From Glandiceps talaboti (taxonomy: Eukaryota > Hemichordata > Enteropneusta > Spengelidae): a stretch of 64,000 nt of DNA. The DNA is taken from assembly GCF_964340395.1 (NCBI RefSeq), contig NC_135568.1:4631803-4695802 (forward strand). The letters run 5' to 3'. A program made the translations under genes and the position numbers. Positions 22,001-27,957 of this stretch are shown in pieces. Position 1 is the stretch's first letter. Each line of letters starts with the position of its first letter. The notes below the pieces were generated by a model. The model made no database searches. It worked only from the letters and a program-made list of their open reading frames with translations, and was not told the origin of the DNA.

Positions 22001-22851
22001 TGGTAAGTATTTCACAAAATATTAGATTGCATTTATCTGTGTTGTCATGTTTGCAGTTTGCAAAGAATCTGAAAATTGTTTAGTTGCTCATGAAGATGAA
22101 ACTGGTATGATTTATTTAAAAAGGATAAATTATGTATTGTAAGGGTTAAATTGGTGTTTTGAACTGCCAACCCCTGTTTACACAGCAATGCAAAAACATA
22201 TATGAAAACGCAACAATTTGAAAATGCTGCCAAAAGTTAATTTTTCAGTGAACAGGTGAAAATGAACAAATTTGAAAACAGTTTTGTTAAAGTGGCCATA
22301 TGGATGAGGATTGGGTATTTATTTTGCATTTTTAATTTACAAAACAATTTTATCATGGCTTCCTACTTGAAAAATCAATATGAAAAAACATATGCCAAGT
22401 CTACTTTTGTAACTGAATACTTTACAAAAAGCTAAAACATCCCTAACAAGTTTGTTATTGTACGTACAATAACAAAGATTTCACACGTTTATTAAACTTT
22501 TGCAATTTATTGAGTTACAAACGTAGACTTGGCATATGTTGTTTCATATTGATTTTTCAAGTAGGAAGCAATGATAAAATTGTTTTGTAAATTAAAGATC
22601 CCAAAAAATATCAAATCCTCATCCATATGGCCACTTTAACAACACTGACCAAGTGAATGATGTACTTCATGTGAGCGTGCGTATATGAAAGAGCATTATT
22701 TTCAATTTGTTGCCCCAGCAATGTTTCTGTGGAAATGGTTTTAAAAGTTTTGACAATGTATCTTTGAAAATGTTATTTAAACATGGTCTTGGTCTGTCTA
22801 TGGAATTAAACCATTAACAGTGCTGTTTTGTTTCCTTTTTATTCAAATAGA
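3986..22851 (+). CDS. KPNB1: Importin subunit beta-1 (karyopherin beta-1), whole spliced gene of 23 exons
   Basis: Nuclear transport receptor: it binds importin-alpha with NLS cargo (or cargo directly), passes FG nucleoporins, and releases cargo in the nucleus on RanGTP binding. Twenty-two coding exons plus one final stop base were joined by hand. Every intron is GT-AG, every phase matches, and the sum is 2,634 nt, or 877 codons plus stop, against 876 aa in human. The start ATG lies in GCCACCATGG, an ideal Kozak context. The importin-beta N-terminal domain is in exons 2-4, the rest is HEAT repeats, and the acidic Ran-contacting loop (EEGDDDDEW) sits at residues 334-342, as in human. Conserved blocks include [39 protein letters not shown] and [18 protein letters not shown]. 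The C-terminus reads KVPQ-stop where human has KNQA. Exon coordinates are listed separately. Family identity is certain; individual splice sites are inferred. Confidence 0.97.
4166..4224 (+). CDS. KPNB1: KPNB1 exon 2 (aa 14-33)
   Basis: Acceptor TTTCTCCAG, donor TTT|GTAAGT. Encodes the first helix pair of the N-terminal domain ([18 protein letters not shown]). Enters in phase 1, ends in phase 0. Confidence 0.92.
5333..5515 (+). CDS. KPNB1: KPNB1 exon 3 (aa 34-94)
   Basis: Importin-beta N-terminal domain core. Contains [20 protein letters not shown] and QQRWMAID, which align residue for residue with human. Acceptor TTTACAG, donor TAT|GTAAG; phase 0 at both ends. Confidence 0.96.
6435..6485 (+). 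CDS. KPNB1: KPNB1 exon 4 (aa 95-111)
   Basis: A 51-nt exon encoding [17 protein letters not shown], compared with human [17 protein letters not shown]. Acceptor TTGGTAG, donor CAG|GTAGG. It completes the N-terminal domain. Confidence 0.93.
6655..6745 (+). repeat. Short tandem repeat in KPNB1 intron 4
   Basis: CCAATGAGAGTGAACCTTAT and CCAATGAGAATGAACCTTAT are adjacent diverged copies of about 45 bp. Intron 4 is otherwise unremarkable. Confidence 0.6.
7058..7207 (+). CDS. KPNB1: KPNB1 exon 5 (aa 112-161)
   Basis: Encodes CIACAEIP, the QWPDLI segment and [15 protein letters not shown], which are HEAT repeats 3-4. Acceptor ATTTCAG, donor ATG|GTATG; phase 0 at both ends. Confidence 0.95.
7638..7867 (+). 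repeat. Tandem duplication of about 115 bp (KPNB1 intron 5)
   Basis: Two adjacent copies share GAATACAT, TCGAATATGAATAG-type sequence, TTTTTTGCTTTTGAAATTCT and TGACCTGTTTCTTTTTGCTA with few differences. An (ATT)n run at 7888-7916 follows, just before exon 6. Confidence 0.85.
7948..8100 (+). CDS. KPNB1: KPNB1 exon 6 (aa 162-212)
   Basis: Encodes the [19 protein letters not shown] block and [16 protein letters not shown], nearly identical to human. Acceptor ATTTCAG, donor GAT|GTAAGT. Followed by the longest intron of the gene (8101-10809). Confidence 0.96.
8330..8830 (+). repeat. Dispersed repeat R2, copy 1 (KPNB1 intron 6)
   Basis: CTACTGCACTGTAAAAGAAG, TGCTTACCA and, later, AAAGTGTAACACCCAC and TTTTAGCTAT follow the same order as 47.86-48.18 kb. 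Diverged; boundaries are uncertain. Confidence 0.5.
10345..10430 (+). repeat. Triplicated 28-bp repeat in KPNB1 intron 6
   Basis: GGCAGCCATATTTGTCATTG, GACAGCCATATTTATCATTG and GGAAGCCATATTTGTC follow each other, separated by ACAGAT or ACACAAC. Simple tandem repeat. Confidence 0.65.
10810..10959 (+). CDS. KPNB1: KPNB1 exon 7 (aa 213-262)
   Basis: Encodes [16 protein letters not shown] and [20 protein letters not shown]. Acceptor is a T-run followed by ACAG; donor GCT|GTAAGT. HEAT repeats 5-6 by comparison with human. Confidence 0.95.
11323..11433 (+). CDS. KPNB1: KPNB1 exon 8 (aa 263-299)
   Basis: 32 of 37 residues match human, including [12 protein letters not shown] and [10 protein letters not shown]. 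Acceptor TTTTTTTCAG, donor GAG|GTAGT. Confidence 0.96.
11676..11777 (+). CDS. KPNB1: KPNB1 exon 9 (aa 300-333)
   Basis: Encodes [20 protein letters not shown] and the following [14 protein letters not shown]. Acceptor GGTTTACAG, donor CAG|GTAAGT; phase 0. Confidence 0.95.
12392..12563 (+). CDS. KPNB1: KPNB1 exon 10 (aa 334-391), acidic loop
   Basis: Begins with the acidic loop of HEAT 8 (EEGDDDDEW, residues 334-342), which contacts Ran in the known structures. [20 protein letters not shown] follows. Where human has KEHIKNPDWRYR this protein has [12 protein letters not shown]. Donor G|GTGAGT, phase 1. Confidence 0.95.
12636..12895 (+). mobile_element. Truncated non-LTR retrotransposon (LINE): reverse-transcriptase C-terminus and 3' tail
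   Basis: About 70 bp past the exon 10 donor, the same frame reads [19 protein letters not shown], a TGA, then [16 protein letters not shown] and stop. This matches the C-terminal signature of L2/CR1/Jockey-clade reverse transcriptases (WNSLPLELR, then FKxxLKTHLF). A 3' UTR follows, then GGCTCTATACAAATTC and a (TTGA)n tail at 12862-12884. It is a 5'-truncated, dead copy in sense orientation inside intron 10. The clade cannot be fixed from this fragment. Confidence 0.75.
13595..13839 (+). CDS. KPNB1: KPNB1 exon 11 (aa 391-472)
   Basis: The longest coding exon (245 nt). Encodes [27 protein letters not shown] and [11 protein letters not shown]. Acceptor CCCTTACAG, donor TGG|GTAGGT. The reading frame stays open for 27 codons past the donor, so intron retention would add an unrelated tail. 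Confidence 0.95.
14394..14475 (+). repeat. Decoy copies of the exon 12 intron-exon boundary
   Basis: GGCTATTTCAGGCTAAGTTG at 14394 and GGCTTTTTCAAGGTAACTTG at 14453 resemble the true start of exon 12, GGCTATTTCAAGCTTAGCAG, at 14522. Spacing is 59 and 69 bp, indicating a degenerate tandem duplication across the splice acceptor. Only the third copy continues in a coding frame. Confidence 0.6.
14523..14653 (+). CDS. KPNB1: KPNB1 exon 12 (aa 473-516)
   Basis: Encodes [20 protein letters not shown], then [20 protein letters not shown]. The acceptor CTATAG lacks a long pyrimidine tract, and two degenerate copies of this intron-exon boundary lie upstream at 14394 and 14453. Donor AG|GTAAAT splits an Arg codon (phase 2). 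Confidence 0.94.
14673..15025. mobile_element. Foldback element M3 (KPNB1 intron 12)
   Basis: Two arms of about 150 bp. The left runs from ACATCAGACCATGGAC to TTATGGCCACTTTACA (14822); the right runs from TGTAAAGTGGCCATAAAACT (14883) to CACAGTCTGATGT (15025). Paired inner segments include GATAAGAACAGTTTTATGGC and CAACATGTTG. The spacer is about 60 bp. The right arm is homologous to a single-arm copy in intron 16. Confidence 0.82.
15591..15666 (+). CDS. KPNB1: KPNB1 exon 13 (aa 516-541)
   Basis: Encodes [20 protein letters not shown] and VKNSAK, close to human. Acceptor TCTTTACAG, donor AAG|GTAAG. A hexanucleotide microsatellite starts 70 bp after the donor. Confidence 0.95.
15735..15940 (+). 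repeat. TTTGTA microsatellite with drifting unit (KPNB1 intron 13)
   Basis: The unit changes along the array: TTTGTA, then TTTTTG, TTCGTA, TTGGTA and TTTGTG. The six-base period is kept throughout. Long open frames across it (YLYLYL and others) are an artefact of the period. Confidence 0.92.
16064..16135 (+). CDS. KPNB1: KPNB1 exon 14 (aa 542-565)
   Basis: Encodes [20 protein letters not shown] and IQME. Acceptor TTTCTCCACAG, donor GAA|GTAAGT; a 72-nt phase 0 exon. Confidence 0.94.
16208..16480. mobile_element. MITE family M1, copy 2 (KPNB1 intron 14)
   Basis: Left TIR CGGTTTACTAAGATAAACAC; the right end carries CTGTCTTTCTAAACC, its imperfect complement. It shares GATTACACAAGTGGGTGATA and the CCTCCATTCAATAG segment with copy 1. 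A short internal duplication (CTAAACAATAGTTGAAGT) lies near the right end. Confidence 0.78.
16633..16704 (+). CDS. KPNB1: KPNB1 exon 15 (aa 566-589)
   Basis: Encodes [20 protein letters not shown] then ATLQ, matching human [12 protein letters not shown]-type sequence. Acceptor ATATTTCAG, donor CAG|GTAAG. Confidence 0.94.
17038..17185 (+). CDS. KPNB1: KPNB1 exon 16 (aa 590-639)
   Basis: Encodes [20 protein letters not shown] and [17 protein letters not shown]. Acceptor GTTTCACAG, donor G|GTACAA, phase 1. Confidence 0.94.
17632..17790. mobile_element. M3 single-arm copy (KPNB1 intron 16)
   Basis: TGTAAAGTGGCCATACAACT, then CTTTACTTCCAACATGCTGT and TTTACTTTCCCTGTTTGTAA, parallel the right arm at 14883-15015. 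No matching left arm is present. Confidence 0.7.
17876..17958 (+). CDS. KPNB1: KPNB1 exon 17 (aa 639-666)
   Basis: Encodes the [14 protein letters not shown] segment and GLKNYAEYQ. Acceptor CATTTCAG, donor CAG|GTAAG. Confidence 0.95.
18176..18504. mobile_element. MITE M4 with 34-bp TIR (KPNB1 intron 17)
   Basis: Left end GGTCAAAAAAATATATATAT then CTGGTTCTGGTCAG. The right end, reverse complemented, is GGCCAAAAAAAATATATATA then TCTGGTTCTGGTCAG. The TIRs are nearly perfect, so the copy looks young. The interior has a CG-rich patch (GCGCGCGTGCCC, CCCCCGCGTCGATC) unlike the surrounding intron, and an A-run. No target duplication is obvious and no second copy was seen. Confidence 0.78.
18662..18769 (+). 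CDS. KPNB1: KPNB1 exon 18 (aa 667-702)
   Basis: Encodes [20 protein letters not shown] then [15 protein letters not shown]. Acceptor TTTATTCCAG, donor AGT|GTAAGT. Confidence 0.95.
18830..19265 (+). repeat. Minisatellite in KPNB1 intron 18
   Basis: About eight copies of a unit built from CCAGGGTTATATAGATATT, GCATGTAGACAACCAAATTA and CATCTAGGCTACCAAATTAG. Alternating variants give a dimer of about 115 bp. It decays toward 19.26 kb. Confidence 0.85.
19456..19625. mobile_element. hAT-like MITE M5 with 8-bp target duplication (KPNB1 intron 18)
   Basis: A 170-bp element. The left end CAGTGTGCCCTCTAATGATA and right end TTAGAGGGCACACTG form TIRs, extended by CCAAAT and its diverged complement. Flanks are ATGGTGTA (19448-19455) and ATGTTGTA (19626-19633), an 8-bp direct repeat with one mismatch. 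The 8-bp duplication and CAGTG-type ends fit the hAT superfamily. Confidence 0.85.
19752..19895 (+). CDS. KPNB1: KPNB1 exon 19 (aa 703-750)
   Basis: Encodes [20 protein letters not shown], then [12 protein letters not shown] and [11 protein letters not shown]. Acceptor TATTTCAG, donor AAG|GTAAAT. Confidence 0.95.
20105..20198 (+). pseudogene. Decayed duplicate of KPNB1 exon 20 (copy A)
   Basis: After TATTTCAG the sequence reads TCCGATTATAATATGATTGA, then TCTCAATGAACTAAGGGAGA, GTGTATACATACTGGTACTT and AGGAACTCAGAAGAGATG, the same order as exon 20 with substitutions and indels that break the frame. The acceptor AG is kept but there is no donor, so it is a dead pseudo-exon. Confidence 0.85.
20236..20400 (+). 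repeat. Dispersed repeat R1, copy 3 (KPNB1 intron 19)
   Basis: Carries AGAATAGAACAAGGAACT, GGTGTCAACCAAGAAATCAA and TAATATTTTATTTCAGGTT, matching copy 1. It sits between two decayed duplicates of exon 20. Confidence 0.65.
20394..20439 (+). pseudogene. Decayed duplicate of KPNB1 exon 20 start (copy B)
   Basis: CCACTGTTTTATATCAG then TCTGACTTTGATATGATTGA plus CTAA is a tandem copy, 46 bp upstream, of the real acceptor and first seven codons. It stops at TAA after SDFDMID. If used as acceptor it would truncate the protein. Confidence 0.82.
20461..20569 (+). CDS. KPNB1: KPNB1 exon 20 (aa 751-787)
   Basis: Encodes [20 protein letters not shown] then [10 protein letters not shown]. Acceptor TTTATTTCAG, donor C|GTAAG, phase 1. 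Two decayed copies of this acceptor and exon start lie upstream in intron 19, but only this copy has an intact frame. Confidence 0.95.
20590..20735 (+). repeat. Dispersed repeat R3, copy 1 (KPNB1 intron 20)
   Basis: CACACAATGTCACACAAA, TGAACTTCATTTTCATGCTA and AATTTTGAAAACTTTC match 31187-31325 in order. Type unknown. Confidence 0.55.
21000..21080 (+). repeat. 24-bp T-rich minisatellite before exon 21
   Basis: Just over three copies of TTGTTGTTTTATTGTTGTTT plus ACTT run to within a few bases of the exon 21 acceptor. The repeat therefore supplies the polypyrimidine-like tract. Confidence 0.88.
21086..21200 (+). CDS. KPNB1: KPNB1 exon 21 (aa 787-825)
   Basis: Encodes [20 protein letters not shown] then QDEDHSD and AAAGLIG. 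The acceptor TATTACAG directly follows a T-rich 24-bp minisatellite. Donor GG|GTAAGT, phase 2. Confidence 0.94.
21609..21825 (+). repeat. 47-bp minisatellite in KPNB1 intron 21
   Basis: Copies of ATTCCTTATTTGGTAACTGA then TACACATTCAAAATGGTGGA and GTTTCAA, four to five units. The first and last are partial or diverged. It ends just before the exon 22 acceptor. Confidence 0.88.
21844..22002 (+). CDS. KPNB1: KPNB1 exon 22 (aa 825-877)
   Basis: Encodes [20 protein letters not shown] and [20 protein letters not shown], ending RKLKVPQ. Acceptor TTTTACAG. Donor TG|GTAAGTAT cuts the stop codon after its second base. If the intron is not removed, the frame reads TGG TAA, adding one Trp. Confidence 0.95.
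22283..22643. mobile_element. Giant palindrome / foldback element M2, copy 1 (KPNB1 intron 22)
   Basis: A near-perfect inverted repeat of about 360 bp. The left end GTTAAAGTGGCCATATGGAT (22286) and right end ATCCATATGGCCACTTTAAC (22621-22640) are exact complements. Pairing continues through TACTTGAAAAATCAATATGA, GCCAAGTCTACTTTTGTAAC-type segments to a central GTTATTGTACGTACAATAAC. Transcribed RNA would fold into one hairpin with arms of about 175 bp. A diverged copy lies at 37.02 kb. No coding capacity. Confidence 0.88.
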
Positions 22852-25252
22852 AATGCACCATTGGATGTCCAGAACCAGAGCTGTATGTCCAGCTGTCAGC
22901 TCCCCTCAAGTTAGCCACACTAATGGATACTGAATAACTCCATACAAAGCTGGCTATGTTGTGTGATGGATGGGAGAGTGAGAGAGAGAGAGAGTATGAG
23001 AGTGCTCATCAACATGTATTCTACATGTTCACATTATGATTACTCTATCCAAGACGCTGTCACAAGTCAGCCCCACCCAAAAAACTTCTGCCCCAAAATT
23101 ACATTTACAAAAGTGGTTCGTCACAGAATTTGGCACACAGTTCTCAGAATGTGATGGCCGTATTTTGACTGACTTGCTGCTGCTTGGATAGAGAACACTT
23201 CAGAAATCAATCTTTGCCTGTGTCGGTGGAAGTTTCACCAACAGGCAATCCATCCTTTCTCATGAATGAAAGAGTGGATGATTGTGAATATATTTGCAAA
23301 AGATTTAGATTATTTTCATTTTCTGTTATTTTTAGTAGTCGGTCAAGTCTGTTGTTGCTGCTGCCCTCGCAGTCAACAACTGAACTGTAATGAGGTCAGA
23401 GTTGAAAGGTCATGTCAACAAATAGAGCCTGGGTGTAGCAAAAAGTAGATGCATTTCTTGTATATAGTCACTTGACATCTAAAATGTTTTGTATAAAAAA
23501 AAGTAACAAAAGTCAATTTCAAAAGACAGAAAAGTCATTCCAGGTAATCAGTTTAAGAGTTGAGACATGAAAACAGATGTAACATCTCCCTGCACAAAAG
23601 AAAAAAAAGAGAAAGGTTGTCTTTTGTATTGTGTATAAAGGAGGTACTGTTCTGAGACATTTAGCAAGATGCACCACAACATCTTGTCTGTATATTAATG
23701 AATCTTTTGTCCAGTAACTCTGATCTCTGATAATTATTTCTTTACCATGTCAACAGACTGGGTTCAACAAAAAAACAAAAAGAAACCAAAAAAATTACAC
23801 CTCATCACCTTTATGTAGTTGAGACAAACAGACTGGTGTGCATTACATCAACTCCTGGAGACTGCTATGTTTAGAACTTTTACAATATCTATAGGTTTAT
23901 CATGACATATGTATGCATGCAGACACATAATAATACATGCATATATACATGCATATATACATACATACATACATACATACATACATACATACATACATAC
24001 ATACATACATACATACATACAGACATACATACATACATACATACATACATACATACACACACACATACATACATACATACGAGCACGCACGCACACACAC
24101 ACATGCATGCATGCATGCATACATACATACATACATACATACATACATACATACATACACAATAATACATACATGCACACAAAGATACATAACATTTCAA
24201 ACCACTAAATCAAGTTATCTGATATATACATCATCTTACAAAGGGTACTGCATGTAATGTTGCACAGGTATATTCTGATTGTTTATTGGACAATCAGACA
24301 GCCCATTTATTCTTACCTTAAATAGTAGCAGCTGATTGGCTGTTAAACAGGTGCACTGTTAATGGCAATGTTAATTTTATTCAGATCTGACTTTAATTTG
24401 ACTGTTGGACATAGCTCCACATGTATTCTGAGTATTTATAGGACAATCGGGTACAAAAGCCTAGTAATTGAGATGTTCTCGTGAACAAAAGAAAATTTCT
24501 TTCGTTATTTTTTGAAATTTGAAAGGCTAGCTCTTCACAAAACGTTAAAATAAGCTTGAGATTTGAGTGAAAGATACACAGAAACTTTGAGAAAACGTGA
24601 CTCCATAGATGCAATGAGGAAAATTTCACAAGATTATTAAGCCCCAATACATTGCATAGCACTACTCAATTTTGAACTTCAACAAAACGAAGGGACATAT
24701 GGTATGAAAATACTGTAAGAGCTGAACTGTAGAGATAGTTTTTCACATTTAATTCGATGAGAGAAAAAAATACTTCCAATAGTTTGTAGTTTGAAATGAC
24801 ACTGGACAATAAGGGGGTAGATATCTGCTTCGATGTTGTACAATTGTTCCTTGCCAATATTTATGTTGCTCAATGCAGAACTTGGATACTTTGTGTAAAT
24901 GTGTGAAACTGAAGAATACTTTCAGAATTAATAATAATACTCCAGGAAAGCACCCAAAAATGGTTCGTAGGATGAACGTTGAATTTTTGAATTGTAGAAT
25001 AAGCAAACAAAACATTTATTTTACAACAGTGCTGTTACTTTGCATGGCTGTTTAGTTATGAAAAATAATTTCATTTTTGTACTTTGCATAACATGTAGCT
25101 ATGAACATTTTTGCAGGTAGTGATCACCAATGGAAGAGTATGTTTATGTAGACAGTTACTATGGCAAACCTTGATTTATCATAATGATGTGCACCATTCT
25201 CTGGGAGTTGATGTAATGCTTTGTATCAATAAAAGTAATACTTTTCATAACT
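22851..25252 (+). other. KPNB1: KPNB1 exon 23: last base of split stop codon plus 3' UTR
   Basis: The acceptor (TTTCCTTTTTATTCAAATAG, ending at 22850) has a strong pyrimidine tract. Its first base A completes TG|A. The rest is a non-coding 3' UTR of about 2.4 kb. I found no AATAAA between 22851 and the signal at 25228. The UTR contains a long CATA microsatellite (23.93-24.18 kb) and one Pumilio-type TGTATATA at 23459-23466. The exact cleavage point is inferred. Confidence 0.7.
23934..24178 (+). repeat. CATA/CA/GCAT microsatellite in KPNB1 3' UTR
   Basis: A long CATA array interrupted by CACA and GCAT blocks. It creates long open frames in all six frames, which are not genes. It would be transcribed in the KPNB1 3' UTR if the poly(A) site at 25.25 kb is used. 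Confidence 0.93.
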
Positions 25253-25280
25253 CTGGCATTGTTGTGTTATATTGTATGAA
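25228..25280 (+). terminator. KPNB1 polyadenylation signal and GU-rich downstream element
   Basis: AATAAA at 25228-25233 is followed about 25-45 nt later by GCATTGTTGTGTTATATTGT, a U/GU-rich element of the kind bound by CstF. Cleavage would fall near 25250. It is the first canonical signal after the stop codon. Confidence 0.65.
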
Positions 25281-25559
25281 ATTCATAGATATTAAATGAG
25301 CAGCAAGTGGACCATGATACTAAAATCGTATCCCCGACCTAAGGCATGGCAACCTGCACCTTTAACGTCGTTGTATAGCGCCTCCAACGGCCAAAATTAT
25401 AATTCTGTCCTATTTCGCCGAAAAACAAAAGGGTAGATGTTTGCGACCTGCTGGGCGCACACCCAATGAACTTTTGGGAGAAGGTAGCTTTATTTTTTGT
25501 TTCTGAGCTTAATCGACCCTGGCATTGCACTCAAAAATAATCATTGAACATCTAAGCTT

Positions 25560-25694
25560 ATTCGTATACAAGTTCTCTTCCACTCGTGATTTGAGAGAGA
25601 CATGTTTCAAACAAATCACTTGTCCTTCAGTGTCCGACTGGATCTGACAGAATGATCCGTATTTGCTGCAGATGTTTCTCAATCAAAAGTGGAA
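25560..25694. mobile_element. Foldback element M9, copy 2 (diverged)
   Basis: GACATGTTTCAAACAAATCA then CTTGTCCTTCAGTGTC and TGTTTCTCAATCAAAAGTGG parallel copy 1. The right arm is degraded. It lies about 330 bp past the KPNB1 poly(A) signal. Confidence 0.65.
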
Positions 25695-26284
25695 GAAGAG
25701 AATGTGTATGGGAATCTTAATACTTCCATGATGAACATTCGGGTCAAAATGAAAACTCGTACAATTGTACATGGGTGGCTGATACGATTCTTTATGAGGG
25801 AATGTTTGTTACCTAAAGAGTTGTCGTTGGGGGCGCTGTACAGTGAATGAGATCTGGCAGTGGTATGGTAGTCACTACCCCCGTCTGCAATAAATTCTTG
25901 TTGCAACCAATTATACCGCAATATCCAGTTTATTGACAGAGTCGCTATGAAAACGCCCGCCCACAATGTACACAGTACCTTCACCTTATTCCCTTCGTTA
26001 ATCTACATAAATTACCACACCAACAAATTATTATAAACGTAGATATTATATTTTCCATGACTCACTCTGGTGCCCCGGCGGATCTGGTGTAGGCTACAGC
26101 AGTGCGTGGATACCAACCTAAGGTCTAAGGTATCTGTACTATTCTGCTTATTACATATACTTAACATTTTTATCTTACAAATTTGTACTTGTTAATGTCA
26201 AAACTCCCAAAAAGAGTAGACAAGGTGAGGGATGTGTACACTTTACATCATAATTTTGAATGAATACCTCTTTCAAAACTTACA

Positions 26285-26450
26285 CTTTACAAATGAAAAT
26301 TCTGCAAAACAGTAATTTTTATCCAAGTTTTTTTCTAAATGTTGCATTTTGTTACCAAAATATCAAAAAAGTGTAAGAAAATAAAAATTCAAAATAGATA
26401 ACAGAAAGTCAAAATTAAAATTCCAAAATAAATACCCAATCCTCATTCTG
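26285..26450. mobile_element. Possible partial M2-related fragment
   Basis: Contains CCAAAATAAATACCCAATCC followed by TCAT, matching the reverse complement of the M2 left arm. The rest is AT-rich and weakly alignable. It lies between the KPNB1 poly(A) site and gene 2. Confidence 0.4.
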
Positions 26451-26899
26451 CCTGAAGTATTTTTATTGAAACATGCATATGTAGACGTGAAATAACCGCG
26501 TTTATCATCATAATAATTCTGGTAGTGCGACTCTCAAATCAAACCAGAAACTGGTCTGTGACAATGACACTAGCAGTGTAAACGCGAGTGAAAGGCGAGC
26601 ACGGCTACATCTCATCGTGTGTGTCCGCTATCATGACGATAAATAAATGTCTTCATGTTATTTGTTAATGCTGAAGCTATTATTTCAAGAGGTGTGAAAC
26701 TCCTAACTTTGTTTATTATCCCTAATGCACCACCCCAGTGTACAGTACGTCTTTCCTAGTACCTGTAAGACATAGAGCGTGATGCGATACATTGTGCACT
26801 ACCGGACACCGCCTCCTTGTCACAGCGCCCTCTAGAGAGATAATTTTCTTAAATGGATCTTGGAGTTGGGTAAAATTTACAGTAAGTTACGCGGCAGGA

Positions 26900-27202
26900 A
26901 ATGAATATTGATTGATAGGCTAGTTGAGGGGCACAAGATAGTGTAATGGCGAAAGAGCAAGACCAACAACGATGGACATTGGCCGTACGTTTTCATTCAT
27001 GACAATTTCAGAGGTAATTTGAGTAATTTCTTTAGTTAGATAATTTTTGCGTCTATGGGGTGGTTTGGAGCCAACTTCGCATCAATGTAGTCATACAAGT
27101 GCAGTCTATTCTAGTTGCTTCTCTACAATATATCCTTGATCTCGTACACAACAACTCGGAGTTGGACAGACGACCGGGTCAATAGAATACAAACAGATAC
27201 AT
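26900..27202 (+). other. Putative non-coding first exon and promoter of gene 2
   Basis: A donor-like ACAT|GTAAGT lies at 27202/27203, and a strong acceptor (CTCTCTCGTTACAG) ends at 27606, just before the coding exon. The simplest model is a 5' UTR exon ending at 27202 with a 404-bp intron. The transcription start is unknown. Confidence 0.35.
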
Positions 27203-27606
27203 GTAAGTCTTTACGAGCAACAAGAACGTTGCCTTGGCCGGCTGAATGTGCACTGTGTAGTATCCTTTCATAAGTGAAATTGCAGTTGAAATTCACTCGA
27301 AGACGTCCATTATTATGATGGTACAGTAAGAAGAACGCTGATGTATTCCCAGAAGATTATATTTTTGTGTCGTTTTTCGCGGAATTCGTGCTCGTCGTAA
27401 AGTCGCCGTTCAGGACGCTGATGAGGCGACGGTTTCGCGAAAGACGTTGATTATCTACTATTTTGACAGTTGAGTCGTCAAAATTCTGAATCGAATCGCC
27501 CTCAATACATGTACTGCAATTTGTCATGTTTAATGTATATCAATAGGAATAATCGGCGTCAGTTCCTTGCAAATATAATGCTTGTGCCCGACCTCTCTCG
27601 TTACAG

Positions 27607-27957
27607 GTGCTGACGACAAAACATCAACAGGTGGAGTCTTACAAACCCTGACGTCGCCACTCTAAAACTACTAGAACCTAAACCAATCTTGCAACTACTA
27701 AACCTAAAGGATACTCACCATGAAGCGGCAACGTTACATTTTAACGTCCAGGAAAATGGGCATTTTTCTAATGTTTTTCTCTTTTCTGTGGATATATACT
27801 TTTACAAACTATGCCTTGTTTCGAGACGACGGGGGCCAAGCAACGAAGGAGAGCGAAAGACTGAAATCCGAAATATTAGACAAGAGTAAACAATACGTGC
27901 AAGCGTTAGCTCAAGAAAATTCTCAAGGGAAGATATCCGAAGGGTTTTCAAGTTATG
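27607..27957 (+). CDS. First coding exon of MGAT5 / CCDC126-family type II membrane protein (CDS from 27720; partial)
   Basis: After a UTR of 113 nt with no upstream ATG, the ATG at 27720 (ACTCACCATGA) opens 79 codons plus one base. Residues 1-12 are basic, and residues 13-33 (MGIFLMFFSFLWIYTFTNYA) form a signal anchor. Residues 43-66 are a charged helix with EILDKSKQYVQALAQEN. That matches the ILDLSKRYxKALAEEN motif shared by the N-termini of MGAT5 (Golgi beta-1,6-GlcNAc-transferase V, which starts the beta-1,6 branch on N-glycans) and CCDC126. Donor TATG|GTAAGT, phase 1. MGAT5 and CCDC126 cannot be told apart without later exons, and I recognised none by 64 kb. Confidence 0.75.

Larger units (their letters stand above)
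25253..26900. other. Intergenic region between KPNB1 and gene 2
   Basis: Holds a diverged M9 copy (25560-25694), a possible M2 fragment near 26.4 kb, and scattered GCGCC-type boxes (25829, 26825). No gene is supported on either strand. The region from about 26.5 kb becomes richer in CpG and probably belongs to the gene 2 promoter. Confidence 0.5.

Noticed and set aside
22821-22912. Alternative last coding exon using the acceptor TTAACAG at 22820
   Set aside because: It would continue the frame for about 30 codons with no homology to importin beta. The acceptor at 22850 has a far better pyrimidine tract and ends the protein at the conserved length.
23848-24257. Six overlapping open frames (YVCM, IHTY repeats)
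   Set aside because: Produced by the CATA microsatellite, which lacks stops in several frames.
25679-25984. Minus-strand open frame of 101 codons with a hydrophobic N-terminus
   Set aside because: It starts with GTG, not ATG, its end lies in the M9 repeat, and no family motif is present. An internal exon remains possible but is unsupported.
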